Of a DNA stretch of 64,000 bases, positions 27,160-35,007 are shown in pieces. Source of the DNA: Leifsonia sp. 466MF (GTDB taxonomy: Bacteria > Actinomycetota > Actinomycetes > Actinomycetales > Microbacteriaceae); contig NZ_LT629696.1 of assembly GCF_900100265.1 (NCBI RefSeq), positions 62,001 to 126,000 on the forward strand, given 5' to 3'. A program made the position numbers and the translations under genes. Under the pieces are notes generated by a model. The model was not told the DNA's origin and did not search any database. It saw only the letters and a program-made list of their open reading frames with translations. The number at the start of each line of letters is the position of its first letter. Positions within the stretch are counted from its first letter, which is position 1.

Positions 27160-27924
27160 CTACCGCTCCGTGGGCGTCGCGGCGCCGGGCTGAGGCACCA
27201 TCACGGGCGCGCATCCCGCCAGGATGCGATCGATCGCGTCGTGCTCGGCGGGCGCGACCCACAGGTGGTACCGCGCCTTGACGGCGACCTGCGCCGCCAC
27301 GTACTCGCATCGGTACGGCTTCACCGGCGGCAGCCAGGTGGCGGCATCCCCGTCGGACTTCTTCGCGTTCGTCGGGCCGTCGACGGCGACGAGGTTCAGC
27401 GGGTCGTTCGCGAACTGCCGGCGTTGCTCGAACGTGAGCTGCTGCGCGCCGGTCTGCCAGGCGTTCGCGAGCGGGACGCGGTGGTCGATCTGCACCTCGG
27501 CCGAGGTCGCGACGCCGCGGCGGAAGCTGATCGTCTTCCCGGTGTACGGGTCGTGGAGGGTGCCGGAGGTGACCTTGCAGGGGCCGTCCCGGACGATGTC
27601 GGTCAGGTCGCGGGCGAGGATGAGGTCCCGCGTCGAGCAGGCCTGCCCGGGCAGATCCCACGCCGGGCCGAAGTCGCCGACCCGGTCGTAGCCGGTCTTC
27701 GGCGCCTTTCCCTTGACCGGGAGCGTGGCCAGCAGGGCTCGGGCGTCGATCGAGCCGGCCGGTGCCGCGGACGCTGGCACGGCCGCCGACGGAGTCGCAA
27801 TCGTGCCCGCCGGCTCCGCGGCGCTCACGACGACGGAGCATCCGGCCAGGAGCAACGCGGCGGCCACAAGTGCGGCGGAGGCGGACAGCCTCCGCCTCGT
27901 CCGATCCTGATCCGTCTGGCGCAC
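27160..27924 (-). CDS. HNH-type nuclease-like lipoprotein (DUF1524/GmrSD C-terminal type)
   Basis: The 254-residue protein begins with a basic segment, a hydrophobic stretch and the lipobox LLLAGC, so it should be lipid-anchored outside the membrane. The C-terminal domain shows the DUF1524 pattern: DRVGDFGPAWDLPGQACSTRD, then VQIDHRVPLANAWQTGA with the catalytic DH pair, then RRQFANDPLNLVAVDGP and the Asn/Lys segment TNAKKSDGD. Such secreted HNH proteins are common in actinobacteria and may degrade extracellular DNA. The GTG start lies 8 nt after TAGGAT. Confidence 0.83.
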   Translation of the reverse strand: MRQTDQDRTRRRLSASAALVAAALLLAGCSVVVSAAEPAGTIATPSAAVPASAAPAGSIDARALLATLPVKGKAPKTGYDRVGDFGPAWDLPGQACSTRDLILARDLTDIVRDGPCKVTSGTLHDPYTGKTISFRRGVATSAEVQIDHRVPLANAWQTGAQQLTFEQRRQFANDPLNLVAVDGPTNAKKSDGDAATWLPPVKPYRCEYVAAQVAVKARYHLWVAPAEHDAIDRILAGCAPVMVPQPGAATPTER

Positions 27925-28003
27925 GAGATGCGATCCTATGCGCCGCCTCCGACACCGGGCGGAGGCACGCCAGGGGCGGACGCGAAGCGTTCACCGTGCC
28001 AGA

Positions 28004-28426
28004 ATGCGCGGCATGGATGCCGAACCAGCAGACGACCGCGCGGCCGTCGAGGAGCGCTACCGGCAGTACCTCGACCGCTGCAACGAGCACCGCTTCGGCG
28101 AGTTGGATGCGTTCGTCGCGCCGGACGTTCACGTCAACGGCGTGCGCGTCGGCATCCACGAGTACGGCGCGGGGCTGGCCGGGGTCGTCGAGCTGTTCCC
28201 CGACTTCCGGTGGACGCTCGAGGAGCTCGTGGTCGACGGGGACCGCATCGCCGCCCGTCTCACCGACACCGCCACGTCGGCCGATGGCGAGCGCCGCATC
28301 CGCATCCAGGAGTTCGCCCAGTACCGGCTGGCCGGCGGACTCATCGCGGAGGCCTGGGGAGACCTCGACTGGTGGCGCCTGGACGCGGCCCCGGATGCCG
28401 GTGAACCGGCGAAAACAGCCTCCTGA
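28004..28426 (+). CDS. SnoaL-like/NTF2-fold protein
   Basis: The product has about 140 residues and a single NTF2-like alpha+beta domain: [32 protein letters not shown], then [22 protein letters not shown] and [22 protein letters not shown]. This is the SnoaL polyketide-cyclase-like pattern found in many small-molecule isomerases and hydratases. No ribosome-binding site precedes either ATG (28004 or 28013). CACCGT lies 6 nt before 28004, weakly favouring the first. The function is unknown. Confidence 0.75.
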   Translation: MRGMDAEPADDRAAVEERYRQYLDRCNEHRFGELDAFVAPDVHVNGVRVGIHEYGAGLAGVVELFPDFRWTLEELVVDGDRIAARLTDTATSADGERRIRIQEFAQYRLAGGLIAEAWGDLDWWRLDAAPDAGEPAKTAS

Positions 28427-28452
28427 ACCGGAATATCCCCTCGCCAATCAAA

Positions 28453-28473
28453 GTTGAGCCTAGTAGACTCAAG
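28453..28473 (+). promoter_or_regulatory. HAIR operator upstream of clpB
   Basis: GTTGAGC, seven bases, ACTCAAG: one arm matches the HspR consensus exactly, the other with two differences. It lies 31 bp before the clpB ATG and is preceded by CAAA as is HAIR 1 of dnaK. TAGACT inside it could be the -10 box. Confidence 0.9.
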
Positions 28474-28504
28474 TTTGCCCACAGAGAAATGGGAAAGGAA
28501 CCAG

Positions 28505-30658
28505 ATGGCGAACATGCAGGGCGCGCCCTCCACGCAGGAGGAGGCGAAGAGCGCTCTCGAACAGTACGGTGTGAACCTCACGGAGATCGCCAAGAGCGGC
28601 AAGCTCGACCCGGTCATCGGGCGGGATGCCGAGATCCGTCGTGTCAGCCAGGTGCTGACCCGGCGCACCAAGAACAACCCCGTGCTCATCGGCGAGCCCG
28701 GCGTCGGAAAGACCGCGGTCGTCGAAGGCCTCGCCCAGCGCATCGTCGCGGGGGACGTGGCCGACTCCCTGAAGGGGAAGCAGCTGGTCGCGCTCGACCT
28801 GTCCGCGCTCGTCGCCGGCGCGATGTACCGCGGCCAGTTCGAGGAGCGGCTGAAGGCCGTCCTCAAGGAGATCAACGACGCCGAGGGCCAGATCATCACC
28901 TTCGTCGACGAGCTGCACATCCTGATGGGCGCAGGCGGCGGGGAAGGGTCGGTCGCGGCCTCCAACATGCTGAAGCCGATGCTCGCTCGCGGTGAGCTGC
29001 GCCTGATCGGCGCGACGACGCTCAACGAGTACCGCGAGTTCATCGAGAAGGATGCGGCCCTCGAGCGCCGCTTCCAGCAGGTCTACGTCGGCGAGCCGTC
29101 CGTGGAGGACACCGTCGCGATCCTCCGCGGTCTGAAGGGCCGCTACGAAGCCCACCATGGGGTGACCATCGAGGACTCCGCGCTCGTCGCCGCGGCATCC
29201 CTCTCGAACCGGTACATCACCGCCCGGCAGCTGCCGGACAAGGCGATCGACTTGATCGACGAGGCCGCCTCCCGGCTGAAGATGGAGATCGACTCGGCCC
29301 CGGTCGAGATCGACACCCTGCAGCGCCAGGTCGAGCGCATGAAGCTGGAGGAGTTCGCCCTCAAGAAGGAGAAGGACGACGCCAGCAAGGAGCGCCTCGC
29401 GCAACTGCGTGAGCGCCTCCATCAGCAGGAGGACCAGCTGGAGGAGCTGCAGGCGCGGTGGCGTGCCGAGAAGGCGTCGCTCAACCGCGTCGGCGAACTG
29501 CGGTCGCAGCTGGAGGAGGCCAAGACCCGGCGTGACGTCGCGCTGCGCGACGGCCGGTACCAGGAGGCGTCGCGGATCGAGTACGAGACCATCCCGGGCA
29601 TCGAGCGGGAGCTGGCGGAGGCCGAGCAGGCCGAGCACGAGCACCCGCGCATGGTGAACGAGCAGGTCACGGCCGACGACATCGCCGCCGTGGTGGCGGC
29701 GTGGACCGGCATCCCCGTCGACCGTCTCACCCAGGGCGAGACCGAGAAGCTGCTCAACCTGGAGCACGAGCTGGGTCGCCGCATCATCGGCCAGAAGAAG
29801 GCCGTGCAGGCGGTGGCGGATGCGGTCCGCCGCACCCGGGCCGGCATCTCCGACCCGGGTCGCCCGACCGGCTCCTTCCTGTTCCTCGGGCCGACCGGCG
29901 TCGGCAAGACGGAGCTCGCGAAGGCCCTCGCGGCGTTCCTGTTCGACGACGAGAAGGCCATGGTCCGCATCGACATGAGCGAGTACGGCGAGAAGTTCTC
30001 CGTCTCGCGCCTCGTCGGTGCGCCTCCCGGGTACGTCGGCTACGAGCAGGGCGGTCAGCTGACCGAGGCCGTTCGTCGCCGTCCGTACTCGGTGATCCTG
30101 CTCGACGAGGTCGAGAAGGCGCACCCGGAGGTCTTCGACGTGCTCCTGCAGGTGCTCGACGACGGCCGGCTGACCGACGGCCAGGGCCGCACGGTCGACT
30201 TCCGCAACACCATCCTGGTACTCACCTCGAACCTCGGCAGCCAATTCCTCGTCGACCCGACGCTGACCCCGACCGAGCGCGAGGAGGCGGTGCTGCAGAT
30301 GGTGCGGCAGGCGTTCAAGCCGGAGTTCGTCAACCGTCTCGACGACATCGTCGTGTTCTCCGCGCTCACGCAGGAGGAGCTGGGCGAGATCGTCGAGCTG
30401 GGCATCGACCACCTGATGCAGCGCCTCACGGAGCGACGGCTGGAGCTGGCGGTCACCCCGGACGCCCGGGCGTGGCTGGCCGAGCGCGGGTACGACCCGA
30501 TCTACGGTGCGCGCCCGCTCCGCCGGCTGATGCAGCGCGAGATCGAGGACCGTCTCGCCACCGCTCTGCTCGCCGGCGAGATTCGTGACGGCGACCTGGT
30601 CCGGGTCGACCTGGACCGCGAGGCCGACCACCTGACGGTCGCCGCCGTCCGCGAGTAG
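28505..30658 (+). CDS. clpB: ATP-dependent chaperone ClpB, short form without N-terminal domain
   Basis: The 717-residue AAA+ disaggregase starts directly before the first nucleotide-binding domain. Walker A1 GEPGVGKT is at 63-70. A complete coiled-coil M domain (about 265-390, including [20 protein letters not shown]) marks it as ClpB rather than ClpC or ClpA. Walker A2 GPTGVGKT is at 462-469. The C-terminal oligomerisation region carries [19 protein letters not shown]. The roughly 150-residue double-Clp N domain of usual ClpB (about 860 residues) is absent, with only about 30 residues before the AAA module. GAAAGGAACC precedes the ATG; no longer frame with N-domain similarity exists upstream. 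HspR control is expected. Confidence 0.95.
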   Translation: MANMQGAPSTQEEAKSALEQYGVNLTEIAKSGKLDPVIGRDAEIRRVSQVLTRRTKNNPVLIGEPGVGKTAVVEGLAQRIVAGDVADSLKGKQLVALDLSALVAGAMYRGQFEERLKAVLKEINDAEGQIITFVDELHILMGAGGGEGSVAASNMLKPMLARGELRLIGATTLNEYREFIEKDAALERRFQQVYVGEPSVEDTVAILRGLKGRYEAHHGVTIEDSALVAAASLSNRYITARQLPDKAIDLIDEAASRLKMEIDSAPVEIDTLQRQVERMKLEEFALKKEKDDASKERLAQLRERLHQQEDQLEELQARWRAEKASLNRVGELRSQLEEAKTRRDVALRDGRYQEASRIEYETIPGIERELAEAEQAEHEHPRMVNEQVTADDIAAVVAAWTGIPVDRLTQGETEKLLNLEHELGRRIIGQKKAVQAVADAVRRTRAGISDPGRPTGSFLFLGPTGVGKTELAKALAAFLFDDEKAMVRIDMSEYGEKFSVSRLVGAPPGYVGYEQGGQLTEAVRRRPYSVILLDEVEKAHPEVFDVLLQVLDDGRLTDGQGRTVDFRNTILVLTSNLGSQFLVDPTLTPTEREEAVLQMVRQAFKPEFVNRLDDIVVFSALTQEELGEIVELGIDHLMQRLTERRLELAVTPDARAWLAERGYDPIYGARPLRRLMQREIEDRLATALLAGEIRDGDLVRVDLDREADHLTVAAVRE

Positions 30659-30667
30659 TCCGCAGGA

Positions 30668-30711
30668 CGAAGGGCCGCCACCCGATCCGACGATCGGGTG
30701 GGGGCCCTTCG
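30668..30711. terminator. Terminator hairpin after clpB
   Basis: CGAAGGGCC (30668-30676) pairs with 30703-30711. A 2x2 internal loop leads to a second 9-bp stem, CACCCGATC (30679-30687) with 30692-30700. The loop is 4 nt. It is a very stable structure 10 nt after the stop. Confidence 0.8.
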
Positions 30712-30725
30712 CGTAGGCTCGAAGC

Positions 30726-31790
30726 ATGCGTGCTGCTGTCATCCACGGAGAGCGCGATGTGCGCCTCGAAGACGTCCCCACTCCCACCCTCTACACCGGC
30801 TCAGGATCCGACGGTCTCGATGCCGTGGTCCGCGTCGTCGCCGCGTGCGTCTGCGGCAGTGACCTGTGGCCGTACCGGGGTGTGACCCCGACCGACGAGC
30901 CGCGGCGGATCGGCCACGAGTTCGTCGGTGTGGTGGAGCAGGTGGGCGAGAACGTCCGCACAATCCGGCCCGGCGACTTCGTCATCGCCCCGTTCTACGA
31001 CTGCGACATGACGTGCGTGAACTGCCGCAACGGCGTCAGCACGTCGTGCCTGCACGGCGGCTGGTGGGGTTCGCAGGACCGCATCGGCGGCTTCGCCGAC
31101 GGCGGCCAGGGCGAGTACGTGCGCGTTCCGCACGCCGACGGCTCCCTCGTCGCCACCCCGGAGTACCCGCGCGCCGAGCTCATCCCGAGCCTGCTGACGC
31201 TGTCGGATGTGATGGGCACCGGCCACCACGCCGCGGTCTCCGCCGGGGTCACCGAGGGGAGCACGGTCGTCGTGGTCGGCGACGGCGCGGTCGGACTGTG
31301 CGCTGTGCTGGCCTCCGCCCGGCTGGGGGCGTCGCGGATCGTGGCCATGTCGCGGCACGAGACGCGCCAGGCGCTCGCCCGCGAGTTCGGCGCGACGGAC
31401 ATCGTCGCCGAGCGCGGCGACGCGGGTGTCGCGGCCGTGAAGGAGCTGTTCGACGGGATCGGAGCGGACTGCGTGCTCGAGGCCGTCGGAACCAAGGAGT
31501 CGATGGACCAGGCGATCCGCTCGGCCCGCCCCGGCGGCACGGTCGGCTACGTGGGCGTGCCGAACGGCGGCCCGGAGCTGCCGGTCCGCCCGCTGTTCCA
31601 GAGCAACATCGGCGTCAACGGCGGGGTCGCGCCCGTGCGGAACTACGTGGAGGACCTGCTGCAGGACGTCTGGTCGGGCGCCATCGAGCCGGGTCGCGTG
31701 TTCGACCTCGAGGTGCCGCTGACCGACATCGCCGAGGCGTATGCGGCGATGGACGAGCGCCGCGCCATCAAGACGCTCGTGCGGCCGTAA
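30726..31790 (+). CDS. Zinc-dependent medium-chain alcohol dehydrogenase
   Basis: The 354-residue protein has the zinc-ADH layout. Catalytic zinc ligands sit in CVCGSDLWPYRG and RRIGHEFVGVVEQVG. The structural zinc lobe is CDMTCVNCRNGVSTSC. The nucleotide-binding fold is VVVVGDGAVGLCAVLASARLGA. An aromatic/Gly insert (HGGWWGSQDRIGGFADGGQGEYV) resembles glutathione- or aldehyde-type relatives often called zinc-dependent IMP-dehydrogenase-like ADH; the substrate is uncertain. The ATG is leaderless, with TAGGCT exactly 6 nt upstream, directly after the clpB terminator. Confidence 0.9.
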   Translation: MRAAVIHGERDVRLEDVPTPTLYTGSGSDGLDAVVRVVAACVCGSDLWPYRGVTPTDEPRRIGHEFVGVVEQVGENVRTIRPGDFVIAPFYDCDMTCVNCRNGVSTSCLHGGWWGSQDRIGGFADGGQGEYVRVPHADGSLVATPEYPRAELIPSLLTLSDVMGTGHHAAVSAGVTEGSTVVVVGDGAVGLCAVLASARLGASRIVAMSRHETRQALAREFGATDIVAERGDAGVAAVKELFDGIGADCVLEAVGTKESMDQAIRSARPGGTVGYVGVPNGGPELPVRPLFQSNIGVNGGVAPVRNYVEDLLQDVWSGAIEPGRVFDLEVPLTDIAEAYAAMDERRAIKTLVRP

Positions 31791-31807
31791 GCGTCGACGC
31801 AGACAGA

Positions 31808-31849
31808 ACGGCGCCCGCCGGGGGATGAACACATCCCGGCGGGCGCCGT
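31808..31849. terminator. Bidirectional terminator between ADH and nitroreductase
   Basis: ACGGCGCCCGCCGGG (31808-31822) pairs perfectly with 31835-31849; the 12-nt loop can add more pairs. It lies between convergent genes. Confidence 0.8.
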
Positions 31850-31871
31850 GTCGATTGCGGTCCGGAGCGGA

Positions 31872-32462
31872 TCAGCCGTGCACTTCGGCGATCTCGTCGA
31901 GCGGGCGGCGGGTGCGCGGCGCGGCCTCGCGCGTCCGCAGCGGCTCAGGCAGCGTCTCGGCGTCGCCGAGCACTCCCAGTGCGGTGACGGAGACCGGCAC
32001 GAAGCGCTCGCCGAGCTGGAAGGCCTCACGCAGTGCGTCGGCGTCGAATCCGCCCATCTGGTGCGCGTGGAGCCCGTCGTGGTGCGCCTGGATCGTCAGG
32101 TGCGCGACGGCCTGACCGAGGTCGTAGGTCGCCCACCGGCGCTCCTTGCCCTCCTCGTCGACGACCTCGGCGGCCGCGACGATCAGGACGGAAGCGGATC
32201 CGGCCCACACGGTGTTGAAGCCGGCCAGGTTGGCGACGATCGTGTCAAAGGCCTCGGTGCCGCGCCGGGCGACGATGAAGCGCCACGGCTGCGTGTTCGC
32301 GGCCGACGGCGACCAGCGCGCTGCCTCGAGGGCGGAGCGCAGCGTGATGTCGTCGATCCCGATCGACGGGTCGAAGGCACGAGGGCTCCAGCGCTCGGCG
32401 AGCGCGGGCAGCAGCGGGGCGGACGTCTCGGCGACGCGCGCAGTGGCTTCGGCGATGGACAT
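31872..32462 (-). CDS. Nitroreductase-family oxidoreductase
   Basis: The 196-residue FMN-type protein carries ERWSPRAFDP near the N-terminus (the family's R-x-R-x-F region), ALEAARWSPSAANTQPWRFIVARRG at about 45-70 and AHLTIQAHHDGLHAHQMGGFD at about 130, and ends with a short tail. Family members reduce nitroaromatics, quinones or enones with NAD(P)H. The ATG is supported by GGAGGAG just upstream. An in-frame extension to 32531 is not needed. Confidence 0.88.
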   Translation of the reverse strand: MSIAEATARVAETSAPLLPALAERWSPRAFDPSIGIDDITLRSALEAARWSPSAANTQPWRFIVARRGTEAFDTIVANLAGFNTVWAGSASVLIVAAAEVVDEEGKERRWATYDLGQAVAHLTIQAHHDGLHAHQMGGFDADALREAFQLGERFVPVSVTALGVLGDAETLPEPLRTREAAPRTRRPLDEIAEVHG

Positions 32463-32631
32463 GGAACTCCTCCGGGGTGTTGGTACGGGGTCTACCGGCT
32501 CCATTGCCTGGCTATACGCATGTAAACGCATCGGATTCGAGGAAATTCCCGCTGTCTATCCGCGACGACGCAGCGCACGCGATGCTGTGCTCGACCGCAG
32601 GTTGGGTGGTCCAGATCGAGAGGTGGATGCG

Positions 32632-33033
32632 ATGTCCGAGGTGCAAGTCCGTTCCGGATGGGTGGGATGGGCGCTGTTCGCAGCGGTGCTCCTGCTCATC
32701 GCCGCGATCCTCGATGTGTTCTACGGGATCGTCGCGCTGCTCGGCCCCTCGACCGGCTATTTCGTGTCGTCGTCGGGCATCCAGACGTTCAGTCTCACGG
32801 CGTGGGGCTGGTGGTCGATCGTGCTCGGTCTGCTGATGCTGATCGCCGGCCTGTCCCTGATGCGCGGTGCCCTGTGGGCCCGCATCTTCGCGGTGTTCGT
32901 CGCGGCGCTGCACGCCATCGGTCAGCTGATCGCGTTCCCGGCCCAGCCGTGGTGGTCGATCGCGATGGTGACCGTCGACCTCCTCATCATTTACGCGGTG
33001 ACGGTCCACGGCAGGGAGCTGCGGCGCGACTGA
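32632..33033 (+). CDS. Four-helix membrane protein (DUF7144-like)
   Basis: The 133-residue protein has four membrane segments: GWALFAAVLLLIAAILDVFYG, WGWWSIVLGLLMLIAGLSLM, IFAVFVAALHAIGQLI and MVTVDLLIIYAVTVHG. The arrangement, with FYGIVAL and PWWSIAMV, matches small actinobacterial membrane proteins annotated as DUF7144. The function is unknown. GAGAGGTGG lies upstream of the ATG. A strong terminator follows 19 nt after the stop. Confidence 0.75.
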   Translation: MSEVQVRSGWVGWALFAAVLLLIAAILDVFYGIVALLGPSTGYFVSSSGIQTFSLTAWGWWSIVLGLLMLIAGLSLMRGALWARIFAVFVAALHAIGQLIAFPAQPWWSIAMVTVDLLIIYAVTVHGRELRRD

Positions 33034-33052
33034 CCCGGGGGAGACAGGGGGC

Positions 33053-33088
33053 GAACGCCCGTCGGCACACAGGTGCCGACGGGCGTTC
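33053..33088. terminator. Terminator hairpin, 16-bp perfect stem
   Basis: GAACGCCCGTCGGCAC (33053-33068) pairs exactly with 33073-33088 around a 4-nt ACAG loop. It closes the small membrane-protein gene. Confidence 0.85.
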
Positions 33089-33474
33089 CGTGTGAACGGC
33101 ACATGTCGCACGTGTAAAAGTTCGTAACATTCAGAGTGCCCCCCGACGCCCCTCCTCCGGGGTACAAGATTCGAGCATCCCGGGCGTGCCGCGCTTCACC
33201 CTGGGGTGAAGTCGAGTTGCATGCATTTCTGTCCGCTGATCGGCCTCTCTGCCTCACGCCCTCCGTCGAGAGGTGCTCATCCCGCATGCCATTTCGGCTG
33301 TCCGCGTGTCTGCGGACACCACCCCGAGGGGGACGGCGCGACACGCTGAGGATGCCCGTTCCACCCCCACTTGCGGGGGCGCTCCCACGCCCCGTAGAAC
33401 TGACCTCACCCGAACCCGACCAGATCCCCAGTGCTGTGGATGCCACCCCCACCCCACCGTGAGAGGTCCCGTCC
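33089..33474 (+). promoter_or_regulatory. Long leader/promoter region of the polysaccharide operon
   Basis: The 386 bases before the GT2 gene hold no convincing gene. TAACAT at 33125-33130 is a candidate -10 box; no good -35 is seen. Downstream are several stable hairpins: CTTCACCC/GGGTGAAG (33194-33211), GTGTC-TGCG-GACAC (about 33306-33319) and a CCCCC/GGGGG stem (about 33364-33380). If transcription starts near 33137, the mRNA has a structured leader of over 300 nt, which could be a cis-acting RNA. I could not match it to a known riboswitch. GAGAGG at 33461 is the ribosome-binding site. Confidence 0.45.
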
Positions 33475-35007
33475 GTGTTCATCTTCCTGTTGCAGCTCCG
33501 CCACATGCTGGGCGGGCACCCCGAGTTCTACCTCTTCGCGATCTACTCGGCACTGATCTGGGTCATCTGGATCGTCAAAGTGCTCATGTCCCGCCGCTAC
33601 CGCGCCTACACCGGCGAGTTCCACGGGACGACCAGCGTGGTCGTCCCGGTCGTGGACGAGCCGCTCGACCTGTTCCGCGACGTCCTCGGCCGCATGGTCG
33701 AGCAGAAGCCCGGCGAGATCATCGTCGTCATCAACGGCGCCCCCAACCCCGAGCTCGCCGAGGTGTGCGAGGAGTTCGCGCCGCTGGTGCGCTGGGTCCA
33801 CACGCCCATCCCGGGCAAGCGCAACGCCGTCATGATCGGCACCAAGATGTCGACCGGCGAGATCACGGTCCTCGTCGACTCCGACACGATCTGGACCGAG
33901 GGAACGCTGGCGGAGCTGGTCAAGCCGTTCGCGGACGACCGCGTCGGCGGCGTGACCACGAAGCAGCGCATCCTGGAGCCCACCCGCAGCTGGATCACCC
34001 GCTGGGCGGACTGGCTGGAGAACTCGCGGGCGCTCTATTCGATGCCCGCGCAGAGCGTCGTCGGCCAGATCGGCTGCCTCCCCGGCCGGACCATCGCCTT
34101 CCGCCGCTCGATCCTGATGCGGGTCATGGACAAGTTCATGACCGAGAAGTTCCTCGGCGTCTTCCTCGAGGTCTCCGACGACCGGACGCTGACGAACCTC
34201 ACGCTGAAGGAGGGCTACCGCACCGTCTACCAGCACACCAGCCTCGTCTACACGGACGCCCCGCTGAAGGTGAAGAAGCTCTTCAAGCAGCAGCTCCGCT
34301 GGGCGCGCGGCAGCCAGTACAACACCCTCCGCATGCTCCCGTGGATGCTCGGGCATGCCCCGGTGCTGGCGTTCTTCTTCGTGATGGACATCATCCTTCC
34401 GTTCATGCTGGCCGGCGTCATCGGCGGCTGGATCTACCGCTCGATCACCGGTGGCGGCTACAACTTCTACGAGGGCTTCCTGAAGTCCTACGGGATCGAG
34501 GGCGGCATCCTCACCGTCGTGGCCCTGATGGTCGCGTCCTCGGTGATCAGCATGTCCATCCGGCAGATCCGCCACCTCTCCGAGAAGCCCAGCGACTTCT
34601 TCCGCCTGCCGGTGTTCATCATCGTGTCGACGTTCTTCCTCATGCCGATCCGCCTGATCGGGTTCTTCCGGATGGCGCACGCCAGTGGATGGGGCACCCG
34701 CGCCGGCGCCTACGCCGGCGGCCCGGGCGAGATCAGCTCCGAGGAGGAGATCGCGGCGCACGCCACCGCGGGCGCTCCGTCGGGTCACACGCCCGCCGTG
34801 CTGCCGGACTCCGTCGGCGGCATGACCACCGCGACCGCGCTGGCCACCCGAACGCAGCTCGCGACGCGGGCCGAGGTCAAGGCGGCAGCCACCGCTCCCG
34901 CCGCCAAGCCCAAGAAGGCCAGCCGCCGCAAGCTCAACCCGCTCGCCGCCATCCCGTATCTGATCGGAATCGCGATCCTGACCCTGGAGGCTCTCTTCCT
35001 TGTCTGA
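33475..35007 (+). CDS. Processive GT2 glycosyltransferase (hyaluronan/chitin synthase-like)
   Basis: The 510-residue membrane enzyme has an N-terminal helix pair, a GT-A catalytic domain and C-terminal membrane helices (about 300-430), then an Ala-rich linker and one last helix. Processive GT2 signatures are present: DSDT (Asp135, Asp137), GRTIAFRR acceptor loop, SDDRTLTN (Asp235-Asp236) and QQLRW (272-276). SDDRxLTN with QxxRW is the pattern of hyaluronan and chitin synthases, which polymerise and export a chain from UDP-sugars. The operon supplies UDP-glucose and UDP-glucuronate through GalU and UDP-glucose dehydrogenase. The GTG has GAGAGG 8 nt upstream. The polymer formed is unknown. Confidence 0.9.
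   Translation: MFIFLLQLRHMLGGHPEFYLFAIYSALIWVIWIVKVLMSRRYRAYTGEFHGTTSVVVPVVDEPLDLFRDVLGRMVEQKPGEIIVVINGAPNPELAEVCEEFAPLVRWVHTPIPGKRNAVMIGTKMSTGEITVLVDSDTIWTEGTLAELVKPFADDRVGGVTTKQRILEPTRSWITRWADWLENSRALYSMPAQSVVGQIGCLPGRTIAFRRSILMRVMDKFMTEKFLGVFLEVSDDRTLTNLTLKEGYRTVYQHTSLVYTDAPLKVKKLFKQQLRWARGSQYNTLRMLPWMLGHAPVLAFFFVMDIILPFMLAGVIGGWIYRSITGGGYNFYEGFLKSYGIEGGILTVVALMVASSVISMSIRQIRHLSEKPSDFFRLPVFIIVSTFFLMPIRLIGFFRMAHASGWGTRAGAYAGGPGEISSEEEIAAHATAGAPSGHTPAVLPDSVGGMTTATALATRTQLATRAEVKAAATAPAAKPKKASRRKLNPLAAIPYLIGIAILTLEALFLV

Noticed and set aside
28469..30787. Long open frame antisense to clpB (about 772 codons)
   Set aside because: Same GC-driven shadow effect; no motif and no signal for translation.
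33089..33474. Known c-di-GMP or c-di-AMP riboswitch in the polysaccharide operon leader
   Set aside because: I looked for the conserved cores of both classes and did not find them; only generic hairpins are visible.
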